Assembly: GCA_002498375.1 (NCBI GenBank)
Contig: DAHC01000008.1
Coordinates: 1 to 18,260, forward strand
DNA: 18,260 bases
Source of the DNA: Methanocorpusculum sp. UBA424
Lineage (GTDB): Archaea; Halobacteriota; Methanomicrobia; Methanomicrobiales; Methanocorpusculaceae
Direction: 5' to 3'
The notes below the pieces were generated by a model. It was given only the letters and a program-made list of their open reading frames with translations. It was not told the origin of the DNA and did not search any database. A program made the translations under genes and the position numbers. Below are positions 7,074 to 15,430 of the stretch, piece after piece (positions within the stretch are counted from its first letter, which is position 1; every line of letters starts with the position of its first letter).

Positions 7074-8111
7074 ATGACCGTTCAACTACCTCCGATCCTT
7101 ATACGTGCCGATCACCTGCCGACCTATGACGAACGAAAAGCAGTTGTCGCCTCAGCTCTGGAATCCGGGTATACCCATATCATCCTAAGACCGGAAGACG
7201 AGGCTCTCTGTCATCTCGGCAGATATACCGCAATAGTAGCCGAAGGCAAAAACCTCATGTATTCCGGCGAGCGTATCGGCGTTCTCCTGAATCTGACCGG
7301 TGCCGAGGAGATGGAGGAGGCGTACAGCCTGAAGAATGCCGTTCCAACTCTGATCATCTCCCCTGAAAACTGGAAGGTCATCCCTCTTGAAAATCTCATC
7401 TCCCGGTTCCAGGGTGCTGAGACGAATGTATATATTTGTGTGAAGACCCCCGAAGAAGCCCGTCTCGCTTTCCAAACAATGGAGGTTGGCTCTGACGGTA
7501 TCGTTATCACGCCGGACAGTCCGGCCGATCTTGCCGCATTTTCCGGGATACGAAACGCCGACTATCCCATAGTCGATCTGGAAACCGCCGTGGTCACCAG
7601 GATATCCACGCTCACTTTAGGGGACCGGGTTTGTATAGATACCTGCTCGCTTCTGGGGAGGGGAGAAGGCATGCTGATCGGTTCCCAGTCATCCTGCCTC
7701 TTCCTCGTCTGCTCGGAGAGTTTTGAAAGCGAGTACGTCAGCGCCCGGCCATTCCGAGTGAACGCCGGCGCCGTCCATTCCTACATTCTCTGCCCTGACG
7801 GTACGACAAAATATCTCTCCGAGATCACCAGCGGGAACGAACTCCTTTCCCGCAAACCTGATGGAAGCCTGCGGACCGTAAATGTCGGGAGAGTAAAAAT
7901 CGAGATCCGCCCCATGCTCTATATCGAGGTAAAAGCCGGAGGAAAGACCTATTCGGTCGTTCTCCAGAACGCCGAGACCATACGCCTTGGAACTCCCTCG
8001 GGAGCGGTTTCCGTATCCGATCTCGCGATTGGCGATCTGGTATATGTCAGACTTGAAAGCGGCGGCCGCCACTTCGGACATACGATGGCGGAGACAATCT
8101 GCGAAAAATGA
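7074..8111 (+). CDS. aroB': 3-dehydroquinate synthase II (AroB')
   Basis: NAD-dependent enzyme that oxidatively deaminates and cyclises ADH to 3-dehydroquinate, the second step of the archaeal route and unrelated to bacterial AroB. 345 residues, normal for the family. Diagnostic motifs are IPLENLI (103-109), GRGEGMLIGSQSS (195-207) and RPFRVNAGAVHSY (225-237). It starts 5 bases after aroA', with a GGTGA Shine-Dalgarno overlapping the aroA' stop region, and its stop overlaps the next start as ATGA. Confidence 0.94.
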   Translation: MTVQLPPILIRADHLPTYDERKAVVASALESGYTHIILRPEDEALCHLGRYTAIVAEGKNLMYSGERIGVLLNLTGAEEMEEAYSLKNAVPTLIISPENWKVIPLENLISRFQGAETNVYICVKTPEEARLAFQTMEVGSDGIVITPDSPADLAAFSGIRNADYPIVDLETAVVTRISTLTLGDRVCIDTCSLLGRGEGMLIGSQSSCLFLVCSESFESEYVSARPFRVNAGAVHSYILCPDGTTKYLSEITSGNELLSRKPDGSLRTVNVGRVKIEIRPMLYIEVKAGGKTYSVVLQNAETIRLGTPSGAVSVSDLAIGDLVYVRLESGGRHFGHTMAETICEK

Positions 8112-9529
8112 CTGCAAATTGTGCCGTAATTGTCGCGAAAGACGAGGGGGAAGTGCGAACTCATGCAAAAGAAGCGATCCTGAAAGGAGCGCAGGCTCTG
8201 GAATTCCGGCTTGATTCCTTTCCGGTCATACCGGCCGATCTCTCCTTTCTTGCGTGCGGCGTTCCTTCGGTCGCTACACTCAGATCCCCGTTGGACGATG
8301 AGCGAAAGGAGATTTTTCTTCGTGCTCTCGCGTCGGGCGCGACATACATCGACATAGAATCGGACTCTGTTCTGAGAAACCGGTTCCCAAAAGAGTCGGT
8401 CATCTGTTCGTATCATGACTTTGAAAAAACGCCCGCCGAGGATGAGATCCTTGCAATCTTCAAAGATCTCCGATCCTCGGGAATCCCCAAAGCCGCATTC
8501 ATGGTGAGGGGACCGGCGGATCTGCTTTCCGTCTGGAATGCTGCATCTGTTCTTCGTCAGGCGAAAGCTCCATTCATTCTCATCGGCATGGGGGCCGCCG
8601 GCGAGATTACGCGTATTCGGGCTTTTGACCTTGGATCGATGCTCAACTACTGTGCGTTACGGCCGGAACTTGCGTCCGCTCCGGGTCAGATAACACTGGA
8701 AGAGGCTGAGAGACTCGGCACCGATCCAGAGGTTACTGCCGTGATTGGCTATCCCCTGACCCATACGTTCTCGCCGGAGATCCACAACGCGGCGTTCAAA
8801 GCCGCGAACATCCCCGGCAGGTATGTGAAGATACCGTCAGCTCCGGAGGAACTGCCCCTGATTCCGGAGGTTATCAAAAAATATCGGATCACCGGAATGA
8901 ACGTGACCATTCCTCATAAAGAGTCGGTCATCCCTCTCCTGAAACGGATAGATCCTCTCGCGGAGTCCGCCGGCGCAGTGAATACGATCCGAAACTCTCC
9001 CGCCGGTCTTGAGGGGTACAATACCGATATTCTGGGCATCGCGGCGTCGCTCGCTTCGGTGGACATGGATCCAAAGGCCGCCGATGTTCTTATCATCGGT
9101 GCCGGAGGGGCAGCAAAGGCCGCCGCCTCCTATCTGAAAGCCGCCGGAGCGAAGATCTCGATCACCAACCGGACCCACGCACGTGCAGAGACGCTTGCCG
9201 CTATGTTCGGTGCCCGGGCAGTGAAGCTGGAGGATCTCGCTCCTGAGTATCAGCTGATTCTGAACGCGACCCCGGCTGGAATGAGCGGGTTTGAACACTG
9301 CTCGCCGGTTCCAGATACGCTATTCACCAAAGACACGGTAGTTATGGATATGATCTATGATCCGGAAGTGACCCCCCTTCTTGCTGCTGCAAAAGCCGCT
9401 GGAGTTCATGCCTGCATCAACGGAAAAACCATGCTGATCGAACAGGCCGCCGCATCATTCACCCTTTGGACAGGCATCACGCCTGATCGTGCCGTTATGA
9501 GAAAAGCATTCGAAATGAGGGCGGCATGA
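8108..9529 (+). CDS. aroDE: Fused 3-dehydroquinate dehydratase (type I) - shikimate dehydrogenase
   Basis: One 473-residue frame carries two consecutive pathway enzymes. Residues 1-~200 are a type I dehydroquinase: E32 and R34 in EFRLD, R59, H103 in SYHDF, Schiff-base K128 in IPKAAFMV, R169, and APGQIT near the end. Residues ~208-473 are a shikimate dehydrogenase: GYPLTHTFSP (214-223), catalytic K271 in NVTIPHKE, D307 in GYNTD, NADP loop GAGGAAKAA (331-339) and NRT (354-356), favouring NADP. The first serine of the usual SxS substrate motif is threonine here (THTFS). The join is continuous with no frameshift sign. ATGA overlaps link it to both neighbours. Confidence 0.94.
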   Translation: MTANCAVIVAKDEGEVRTHAKEAILKGAQALEFRLDSFPVIPADLSFLACGVPSVATLRSPLDDERKEIFLRALASGATYIDIESDSVLRNRFPKESVICSYHDFEKTPAEDEILAIFKDLRSSGIPKAAFMVRGPADLLSVWNAASVLRQAKAPFILIGMGAAGEITRIRAFDLGSMLNYCALRPELASAPGQITLEEAERLGTDPEVTAVIGYPLTHTFSPEIHNAAFKAANIPGRYVKIPSAPEELPLIPEVIKKYRITGMNVTIPHKESVIPLLKRIDPLAESAGAVNTIRNSPAGLEGYNTDILGIAASLASVDMDPKAADVLIIGAGGAAKAAASYLKAAGAKISITNRTHARAETLAAMFGARAVKLEDLAPEYQLILNATPAGMSGFEHCSPVPDTLFTKDTVVMDMIYDPEVTPLLAAAKAAGVHACINGKTMLIEQAAASFTLWTGITPDRAVMRKAFEMRAA

Positions 9530-10368
9530 TCGGTCACGGCGTGTCCTACGGGGCGCTTTCGGTCATCAACGCGATCTCTACCGGAAAAGGCGCGGCGTTC
9601 GGAATCGATCTCAAAACCGAGGCGACCGTTCAGCTCATTTCGGAAAACGAGTTTTCGGTCGAGATCGACGGCCACCCGTCCGAGTCCGTTTCCCTCGCCC
9701 GTTTTTCCGTCGAGGAGGTACTTCAGCGGTATCCCGGTTCTGGGATGAACGGTGCGGTGATCAGGACTACCTCGAATATCCCTATATCCCAGGGCCTGAA
9801 AAGCAGCAGTTCCGCAGCGAACGCTATAATCTCGGCCGCCGCCGGGGCGCTCGGTGTGCATATCGATCCGCTCGAGATCGGCCGGATCGGCGCTTCCGCC
9901 GCCATAAGGGCCGGCGTCAGTATTACTGGGGCATTTGATGATGCCTGCGCCTGTCAGCTCGGGGGTCTTGTATTCACCGACAATAGGGGGCGTGAACTTC
10001 TGCTCCGCCGACCGATGCCCGATGGATACACGGTCGTGATCCACATCCCGCCGTTCCAGATCCGGAAATCCGCATTTCCGAGTGAAAAGATGCGTGAAAT
10101 GCGGGATATGGTCGCGGCCGCTTATGATATGGCGATCGAAGGAGATGTTTTTTCAGCGATGTATGTAAATGGAAGATGTACCTGTGAAGCGATCGGCATC
10201 ACGCCGGAGACGGCCGAACGAGCTCTCTCCTGCGGAGCCGCCGCCGCCGGACTTTCCGGTACGGGTCCTGCCACCGGGATACTTGTGCCTGACGAGGGCC
10301 TTGATGAATTTCTCTATCGGTTCGGTCGGGAGGATATCCTCCTCGCGAGCATCAGGAACGGTGAGTAA
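9526..10368 (+). CDS. aroK: Archaeal shikimate kinase (GHMP superfamily)
   Basis: Phosphorylates shikimate to shikimate 3-phosphate using ATP. This is the archaeal non-homologous replacement for bacterial AroK, in the GHMP kinase family with homoserine kinase. 280 residues: ATP-binding loop GLKSSSSAANA (90-100), GAFDDA (136-141) with D138 as likely catalytic-site acid, and motif 3 GLSGTGPAT (242-250). Starts in an ATGA overlap with aroDE, and one base separates its stop from the EPSP synthase ATG. Place in the operon fits the kinase step exactly. Confidence 0.94.
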   Translation: MIGHGVSYGALSVINAISTGKGAAFGIDLKTEATVQLISENEFSVEIDGHPSESVSLARFSVEEVLQRYPGSGMNGAVIRTTSNIPISQGLKSSSSAANAIISAAAGALGVHIDPLEIGRIGASAAIRAGVSITGAFDDACACQLGGLVFTDNRGRELLLRRPMPDGYTVVIHIPPFQIRKSAFPSEKMREMRDMVAAAYDMAIEGDVFSAMYVNGRCTCEAIGITPETAERALSCGAAAAGLSGTGPATGILVPDEGLDEFLYRFGREDILLASIRNGE

Positions 10369-10369
10369 G

Positions 10370-11638
10370 ATGAAACTTATCGTATCCCGTTCTCAGATAT
10401 CGGGGTGTGTTCACGCACCCCCTTCGAAAAGTCACACCCACCGGGCATTTCTCCTTGCAGCCCTTGCAAAAGGCGAGTCTGTTGTCTTCTCTCCGCTTCT
10501 GGGCGAGGACACTCTTGTTACGCTGGATGCGGTCAAAGCGCTCGGGGCACATGTATGTGAAGCGAATGATCGGATCACGATCCAGGGCGGCGATCTGCAT
10601 GCCCCTCTCCCGAAAGGAACGGTGATAAACTGCAAAAACTCGGGAACATCCATGCGGATGTTTGCAGGCCTAGCATCCCGTCTGGACGGACCATCTGCGT
10701 TCACGGGCGACGCTTCGCTCTGTTCCCGCCCGATGAAACCGCTGCTTGACGCCCTTTCAGAGCTCGGAGCCGGGGTAACTTCCGAAAACGGCTGTGCTCC
10801 GTTCACCATAACGGGTCCGGGGTCAGGTGGCGATGTGCATATTCGCGGCGATGTGAGTTCCCAGTTTATCTCGGCGCTGCTGATCTCGGCCCCGCTTGGC
10901 AAATCTGACACGAGGATCCATCTTACAACGCCCCTCACGTCAAAACCCTACGTGGATATGACGATTTCCGCCATGAAAAAACACGGCGTTTCGGTCGAGA
11001 TGATCGATGACGGGTATCTTGTCCGTTCCGGTCAGGTCTATTCTCCCGTGGATGTTCAGGTCGGCGGCGACTACTCGTCAGCCGCATTTCTGTTTGCGGC
11101 GGCGGCACTCACTGGCGAGATCACCGTTTCCGGACTCGATCCGGCCGATCCCCAGGGGGATAAGGTGGTGATCTCCATCCTTGAAACATTTGGGGCAGGA
11201 GTAGTTCGTGACTGGGAGAATGTTACGATCAAAAAAGCGGCTTTGAAGGCTGCAGACATCGATCTTGCGGATGCTCCGGATATCTTCCCCATTATCGCCG
11301 TACTTGCGAGTCAGGCAAAAGGCACCAGCAGATTATACGGGGCCGCCCATCTGAGATTCAAGGAAAGCGACCGGATCATGTCCACGGTTCTTTTCCTCAG
11401 GTCGATGGGTGCAGATATCAGCGAGACCGAGGACGGGTGCATTGTTACGGGACCCTCCCGGCTTTTCGGGGCAAATGTTACTACATTTGGCGACCATCGT
11501 ATAATGATGGCATCCGCGGTCGCCGGACTTATTGCCGCTGGCAATACTATCATAGACGACTCAGGCTGTTGTGCTGTTTCTTATCCTGATTTCGTCAGGG
11601 ATATGCAGAAACTCGGTGCGGATATGAGGGAAGAATGA
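10370..11638 (+). CDS. aroA: 3-phosphoshikimate 1-carboxyvinyltransferase (EPSP synthase)
   Basis: Transfers the enolpyruvyl group of PEP to shikimate 3-phosphate. Starting at 10370 gives 422 residues, the normal size; the frame is open upstream to 10169 but that part reads through shikimate kinase in another frame and has no family similarity. GGTGAG lies just before the ATG. Conserved sites: PPSKSHTHRA (17-26; K20, S21, R25), NSGTSMR (90-96), GDASLCSRPMKPL (113-125), SQFISAL (164-170), catalytic D304 in ADAPDIFP, HLRFKESDR (327-335) and DHRIMMASA (375-383). The stop overlaps aroC as ATGA. Confidence 0.95.
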   Translation: MKLIVSRSQISGCVHAPPSKSHTHRAFLLAALAKGESVVFSPLLGEDTLVTLDAVKALGAHVCEANDRITIQGGDLHAPLPKGTVINCKNSGTSMRMFAGLASRLDGPSAFTGDASLCSRPMKPLLDALSELGAGVTSENGCAPFTITGPGSGGDVHIRGDVSSQFISALLISAPLGKSDTRIHLTTPLTSKPYVDMTISAMKKHGVSVEMIDDGYLVRSGQVYSPVDVQVGGDYSSAAFLFAAAALTGEITVSGLDPADPQGDKVVISILETFGAGVVRDWENVTIKKAALKAADIDLADAPDIFPIIAVLASQAKGTSRLYGAAHLRFKESDRIMSTVLFLRSMGADISETEDGCIVTGPSRLFGANVTTFGDHRIMMASAVAGLIAAGNTIIDDSGCCAVSYPDFVRDMQKLGADMREE

Positions 11639-12708
11639 ATCGAATCGGAGAATCAATAACGCTCACTCTCTTCGGGGCGAGTCATGACAGTCGTATCGGC
11701 TGCGTTATCGACGGGATCCCTGCCGGATATCCCGTGAATGAGGATATCATCACGGCGGATCTGGCTCTCAGGAAACCGGCCGAAGGTATCGGAACGCCGA
11801 GGGTGGAGGCGGACGTCCCGGAGATATCCGGAATTGTGAACGGAATTACTACGGGCTGTCCGGTCGTGATCACCTTTTCAAACAGCAATACCCGGAGTTC
11901 GGATTATGAACAGCTCCGCCGGGTTCCCCGTCCGGGTCATGCCGATTACCCTGCGGTCTCGAAATTCGGTCCGGCTCATGATATCCGTGGGGGCGGAATG
12001 TTTTCCGGCAGAATGACGACCCCCCTCGTCGCGGCAGGTGCTCTGCTCCGGGATCTGATCGGCTGCGCCGGAATTTCCGTCGGTTCGTATGTTACCCGAA
12101 TCGGGAGTGTCGTCGATATGAATGTTTATGATGTCGCAGACATCATGACGAGATCACGGACCAATCCGCTTCGTGCGATGTCTTTAGACATCGAGGACCG
12201 GATGAGGGCCGAGATCCTCTCCGCGAAATCGGAGGGAGACAGTGTCGGCGGGATCGTCCGATGCTTTGCTGCGGGTTTATCCGCTGGTCTTGGCGAGCCG
12301 TTTTTTGACACGCTCGACGGCGAGATCGCCAAAGCGGTTTTCGCCATTCCCGGTGTGAAAGCCATCGGATTTGGCGAGGGGTTCGCCGCCGCCGGCCTTC
12401 GCGGATCCGAAAACAACGATGCATACCGTTTTCAGAATGGGTCCGTCATCACCGTCACGAATCATGCGGGCGGCGTGCTTGGCGGGATGTCGAACGGCGG
12501 CGTTCTGGATTTTTCCGTAGCATTCAAGCCGACCCCCTCGATTGCAAAACAGCAGATGAGCGTTGATTTGGTCTCCCTAGAGGACACCGACCTTTCGGTC
12601 AAAGGACGTCACGATCCGTGCATCGCGAATCGGGGGGCAATCGTCGTCGAGGCAATGACCGTGTTCACCCTCGCAGATCTCGCGGCCCGGGGAGGTTTCC
12701 TTGTCTGA
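11635..12708 (+). CDS. aroC: Chorismate synthase (divergent)
   Basis: Converts EPSP to chorismate using reduced FMN. At 357 residues it has normal length. Both catalytic histidines appear kept: H17 in FGASHD and the histidine of RPGHADY. KPTPSI, GRHDPC and HAGGVLGGMSNG are intact. Departures from the usual signatures: GESHG reads GASHD (14-18), RRxPG reads LRKPAEG, and GGGRSSARET reads GGGMFSGRMT. The FSGRxTxPLV wording resembles chorismate synthases of clostridia more than those I know from methanogens, which hints at transfer from Firmicutes or a paralogous replacement. Embedded with ATGA overlap after aroA and an 8-base overlap with tyrA, so it is the operon's working enzyme unless another copy exists elsewhere. 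Confidence 0.9.
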   Translation: MNRIGESITLTLFGASHDSRIGCVIDGIPAGYPVNEDIITADLALRKPAEGIGTPRVEADVPEISGIVNGITTGCPVVITFSNSNTRSSDYEQLRRVPRPGHADYPAVSKFGPAHDIRGGGMFSGRMTTPLVAAGALLRDLIGCAGISVGSYVTRIGSVVDMNVYDVADIMTRSRTNPLRAMSLDIEDRMRAEILSAKSEGDSVGGIVRCFAAGLSAGLGEPFFDTLDGEIAKAVFAIPGVKAIGFGEGFAAAGLRGSENNDAYRFQNGSVITVTNHAGGVLGGMSNGGVLDFSVAFKPTPSIAKQQMSVDLVSLEDTDLSVKGRHDPCIANRGAIVVEAMTVFTLADLAARGGFLV

Positions 12709-13753
12709 AATTAACGGCTTTCGTGAGGAACTGGCTTCGATCGACCGCGAGATCATGGAACTGGTCGGCCGCCGGAATAGAATAGCTCTGGTGATCGGCG
12801 AAAAAAAGGCCGAGGCAAACGAAGAGGTCGTGGTTCCCGCGGTCGAAAAAAACGTCGTCCAGAGATATATCGACGCCGGGCAGGTTTCCGGCGTGAGTGC
12901 GGATACGGCCGCTCGGATCGCCCGGGCAGTAATCGATGAGTCTGTCGATGTGCAGGGACTGATACCCAGGCCTGCTGCTCCGCGGAAAATCTTCATTATC
13001 GGAGGGAACGGCGGGATGGGCAGATGGCTCTCTGAATTTTTTGCCGGACGTGGTCATACGGTAACAATCAATGACCAAGAACCCGACGGAGCTCTCTATC
13101 CGGTTACGGACATCTCCTCCGGATGCAGGGATGCCGATGTCATCATCGTAGCAACGCCGATAAAAATCTCTGCAGAAATCCTCGGGACGGTTATATCCGA
13201 AAACAAAAACGCGCTCATCTTTGATATCCTCTCCGTGAAAACTCCCCTTATTCCGGTTCTCCGCAAAGCGGCGGCATCCGGTGCAATAGTCTGCTCGGTA
13301 CATCCGATGTTCGGTCCCAGTGCCCCTTCGATAGCCGGCAGAAACATCATCGTATGTTCGTGCGGCAGCGATACCGCGGTGGATGAAGCGGCTGATCTTT
13401 TCAGCGGCGGGACGATTCTCCGCATGGATATCGGGGAGCACGACCCAATCGCTGCCTACGTTCTCGGGCTTACCCATGCGGTGAATCTTGCTTTCAGCGG
13501 AGCCCTTGTCAGAAGCGGATTTTCGTCTGAACGACTATCTGCCGCTGCTTCGACAACGTTTTCCAGACAGACTGCGGTATCTTCCGCAGTTTCCCGGGAA
13601 AACGCCGAACTCTATTACTCTATTCAGACGGAAAATCCGTATAACGAAGCGGCCGTCCAAAATCTTTCCGACGCTCTTTTGGACCTTCGGTCTTTCCCCG
13701 AGGATGAATTTATAGAAAAAATGCATGAGGGTGCCGCGTGGTACCAAAAATAA
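12701..13753 (+). CDS. tyrA: Chorismate mutase - prephenate dehydrogenase
   Basis: Two-domain protein that takes chorismate through prephenate to 4-hydroxyphenylpyruvate, the tyrosine branch. Starts with TTG at 12701 inside aroC; a GGAGG Shine-Dalgarno five bases upstream fixes it. Residues 1-~88 are an AroQ-type mutase: R8, R24, K36 and E49 fall where the E. coli active-site R11, R28, K39 and E52 lie. Residues ~95-350 are the dehydrogenase: NAD loop GGNGGMG (101-107), DILSVK (175-180), HPMFGPS (201-207) and LTHAVNL (255-261) with H257. Arrangement resembles the bacterial T-protein, 350 residues against ~370. Last gene of the operon; no pheA follows. Confidence 0.92.
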   Translation: MSEINGFREELASIDREIMELVGRRNRIALVIGEKKAEANEEVVVPAVEKNVVQRYIDAGQVSGVSADTAARIARAVIDESVDVQGLIPRPAAPRKIFIIGGNGGMGRWLSEFFAGRGHTVTINDQEPDGALYPVTDISSGCRDADVIIVATPIKISAEILGTVISENKNALIFDILSVKTPLIPVLRKAAASGAIVCSVHPMFGPSAPSIAGRNIIVCSCGSDTAVDEAADLFSGGTILRMDIGEHDPIAAYVLGLTHAVNLAFSGALVRSGFSSERLSAAASTTFSRQTAVSSAVSRENAELYYSIQTENPYNEAAVQNLSDALLDLRSFPEDEFIEKMHEGAAWYQK

Positions 13754-13777
13754 TAGATCACTCTTTTTTTATTTCCC
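13754..13777 (+). terminator. Oligo-T terminator of the shikimate operon
   Basis: Seven T residues (13764-13770) follow ten bases after the tyrA stop codon, in the 24-base gap before the converging permease gene. Fits archaeal oligo-T termination of the operon. Confidence 0.55.
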
Positions 13778-14707
13778 TCATCCCGTCAAAAACACCGCGA
13801 GAAGCGGGAGCGTCACCAGACAAAGCAGTGTTGAGATACAGATCCCCTGGGCCGCAATATCCGGATGGGCCTTATGCTCATCTGCAAGCATCACCGTATT
13901 TACTGCCGCCGGCATTCCTGCAGTTACCACGATGATGCCGAGGATCAGCGGATCAGCGATGAACTGCGAAAAGATCAGATACACAAGTGCCGGCATACCA
14001 AGAAGACGGATCGCCGCAACGATATACTGCCGGACATTTTTGAAGATCGAGGTGAAATTCAGCTGGGCAAGGAACCCGCCGGTCACGACAAGAGAAAGCG
14101 GCGTGGTAACGTTATTCAGCAGCTCTAAGGAACTGTAAATGGGGTCAGGGATCGAAAACGACGTCAGGAAGAAGATCAGTCCAAGGATCGTCGAGAGAAA
14201 CGCTGGGTTCAGCAGAAGTTTTAGATCGAACGAGATTTTTCCGCCCTTCTCCTGTGCCCGCAGGATCCAGATTCCAACAGAGTATGTCAGTATGGTAAAG
14301 GGAATATTGAAGAGCGCTGCGTAAAATATCGCGTCCTGGCCGTACAGCATCGAAAGGATGGGAAATCCCATGAACATCGAGTTCGAGAACATGATCATGA
14401 ACCGGAACACGCCGTACTCCTCTTTCTTTGCCCGCATCAGAATGGGGGAAAACCAGGCAACCAGAAACGCGATCCCGTAGTAGGCAAACGCCGCTAAGAT
14501 CAGATACTCTCCTTTCATCAGAACTTCGTTCGTGAAAGGGATCTGCATGGAAAAGATCACCATTGCGGGAATACAGATATGCAGAAGGAACTTTGAAAGG
14601 GAAGAGACGGAAGCGTCGTTCAGGAGTTTGATCCTTCGTGCAAAGTATCCGATCCCGATCAGAATAAACAGGATGAGGATCTGATTCAGGGCGATGAAAT
14701 AGTCCAT
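13778..14707 (-). CDS. AEC-family (auxin efflux carrier / malate permease type) transporter
   Basis: Integral membrane permease with about ten hydrophobic segments in two groups of five around a charged loop near residues 150-165, the AEC (BART-superfamily) pattern. Supporting details: NPAF after the loop and GMPAAVNTVMLADEH near the C-terminus, a family hallmark. The ATG at 14707 gives 309 residues and begins directly before the first membrane segment; the in-frame ATG at 14731 adds eight polar residues and is less likely. Family members move malate, other organic anions or auxin; substrate cannot be read from the sequence. Neighbours are aromatic-metabolism genes, so an aryl acid is conceivable but unproven. 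Confidence 0.85.
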   Translation of the reverse strand: MDYFIALNQILILFILIGIGYFARRIKLLNDASVSSLSKFLLHICIPAMVIFSMQIPFTNEVLMKGEYLILAAFAYYGIAFLVAWFSPILMRAKKEEYGVFRFMIMFSNSMFMGFPILSMLYGQDAIFYAALFNIPFTILTYSVGIWILRAQEKGGKISFDLKLLLNPAFLSTILGLIFFLTSFSIPDPIYSSLELLNNVTTPLSLVVTGGFLAQLNFTSIFKNVRQYIVAAIRLLGMPALVYLIFSQFIADPLILGIIVVTAGMPAAVNTVMLADEHKAHPDIAAQGICISTLLCLVTLPLLAVFLTG

Positions 14708-14771
14708 TGTTCTTCTATACTGATAACACAAGGCATGTAGTTAATCTATCGGGACCTTCATACTATATTGC
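14708..14771. promoter_or_regulatory. Divergent promoter region, permease / 176-residue protein
   Basis: The 64-base gap is AT-rich. GTAGTTAATC (14736-14745) lies about 30 bases before the ATG at 14772 and could be the TATA element for a leaderless plus-strand transcript. ACTATATTG sits too close to that ATG to serve it. The minus-strand promoter is not clear. Confidence 0.3.
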
Positions 14772-15302
14772 ATGGACCCAATTGTAGAACAGGGATGTGA
14801 CCGTCTCCTTGATGTCATCAAGGAAACGAAAGCAAAACAGCAGGAGACTGCAGAATTGATCGTTCATGAGGACAAGGTCCTTCTCGAAAAGATGCTTTCT
14901 GCGGTTGTTCCCGTGGTCGAGGCTGCCGGATCAGTCTTCCTGCAGAAGGCAAAACAGGACGCCAAAGGGGATCTTTACGATCAGGTGTATTACTCTGACA
15001 AGATGATCATCCTTGGAAAAACCGAAAATCCGGCTAGTTTTAGACCAGATGATCCGAAAAAGAAGGTCACCCAGCAGTTCTGCGTGGCATCGGAGAAGGG
15101 AGAACTGTTCGAGCTGATGTTCTCGACCGACGGTTTTGTGGTCGATACGTATGCCTCGCCCCTTTCAGCGGAGGATGCTCTTGCGTTTTACGGTTACGAT
15201 ATTTTGTATATGCTCTTTTCGGCGATCCGGGATTATGCTCTCGCGGAAGAGGATCTCCTCGACGCACTCGATCTGACCCTCGGCTTTCTTCAGCAAAAAT
15301 AA
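14772..15302 (+). CDS. Unrecognised soluble protein, 176 residues
   Basis: I do not recognise a named family. The protein is acidic and soluble-looking: no signal peptide, no membrane span, no cysteine pairs or metal motifs. The first ~65 residues are helical with many K/E/Q residues (a KETKAKQQETAEL stretch suggests an amphipathic or coiled helix). The centre (about 68-135) has beta-like YYSDKMIILGK and FCVASEKGELFELMFSTDGFVVDTYASPL segments. The C-terminus is an acidic helix with EEDLLDALDLTLG. Coding is supported by codon use like its neighbours, lack of a competing frame, a divergent promoter gap and a T run after it. Likely a lineage-restricted methanogen protein. Confidence 0.75.
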   Translation: MDPIVEQGCDRLLDVIKETKAKQQETAELIVHEDKVLLEKMLSAVVPVVEAAGSVFLQKAKQDAKGDLYDQVYYSDKMIILGKTENPASFRPDDPKKKVTQQFCVASEKGELFELMFSTDGFVVDTYASPLSAEDALAFYGYDILYMLFSAIRDYALAEEDLLDALDLTLGFLQQK

Positions 15303-15330
15303 GATTGATCACAGTCCAAACCAAAACCTG

Positions 15331-15354
15331 TTCTCTTTTTCCGCTCTGTTTCTG
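15331..15354 (+). terminator. T-rich terminator after the 176-residue gene
   Basis: A pyrimidine-rich stretch with five T at 15336-15340 begins about 30 bases after the stop codon, a modest archaeal-type terminator. Confidence 0.35.
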
Positions 15355-15411
15355 AAAAGCGCATGCTCTCCGTCAAACCGAAAATGATGGGAAATACATT
15401 TTATGAAAAAT

Positions 15412-15430
15412 ACAAAAATCAGAAAAACAG
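15412..15430 (-). terminator. T-rich terminator after tRNA-Ile
   Basis: Immediately downstream of the tRNA on the minus strand the sequence reads CTGTTTTTCTGATTTTTG, two five-T runs that fit archaeal termination. Confidence 0.5.

Noticed and set aside
9406..10044. A 212-codon minus-strand frame opposite aroDE and shikimate kinase
   Set aside because: Antisense shadow spanning the boundary of two real genes; no motifs.
10169..10369. Longer start of EPSP synthase at 10169
   Set aside because: The extra 67 residues are an out-of-frame reading of shikimate kinase, proline/arginine-rich, with no similarity to EPSP synthase; GGTGAG precedes the ATG at 10370.
12665..13477. A 270-codon minus-strand frame opposite tyrA
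   Set aside because: It is antisense to a gene with intact catalytic motifs and its translation has no recognisable domain; high-GC codon structure of tyrA explains the openness.
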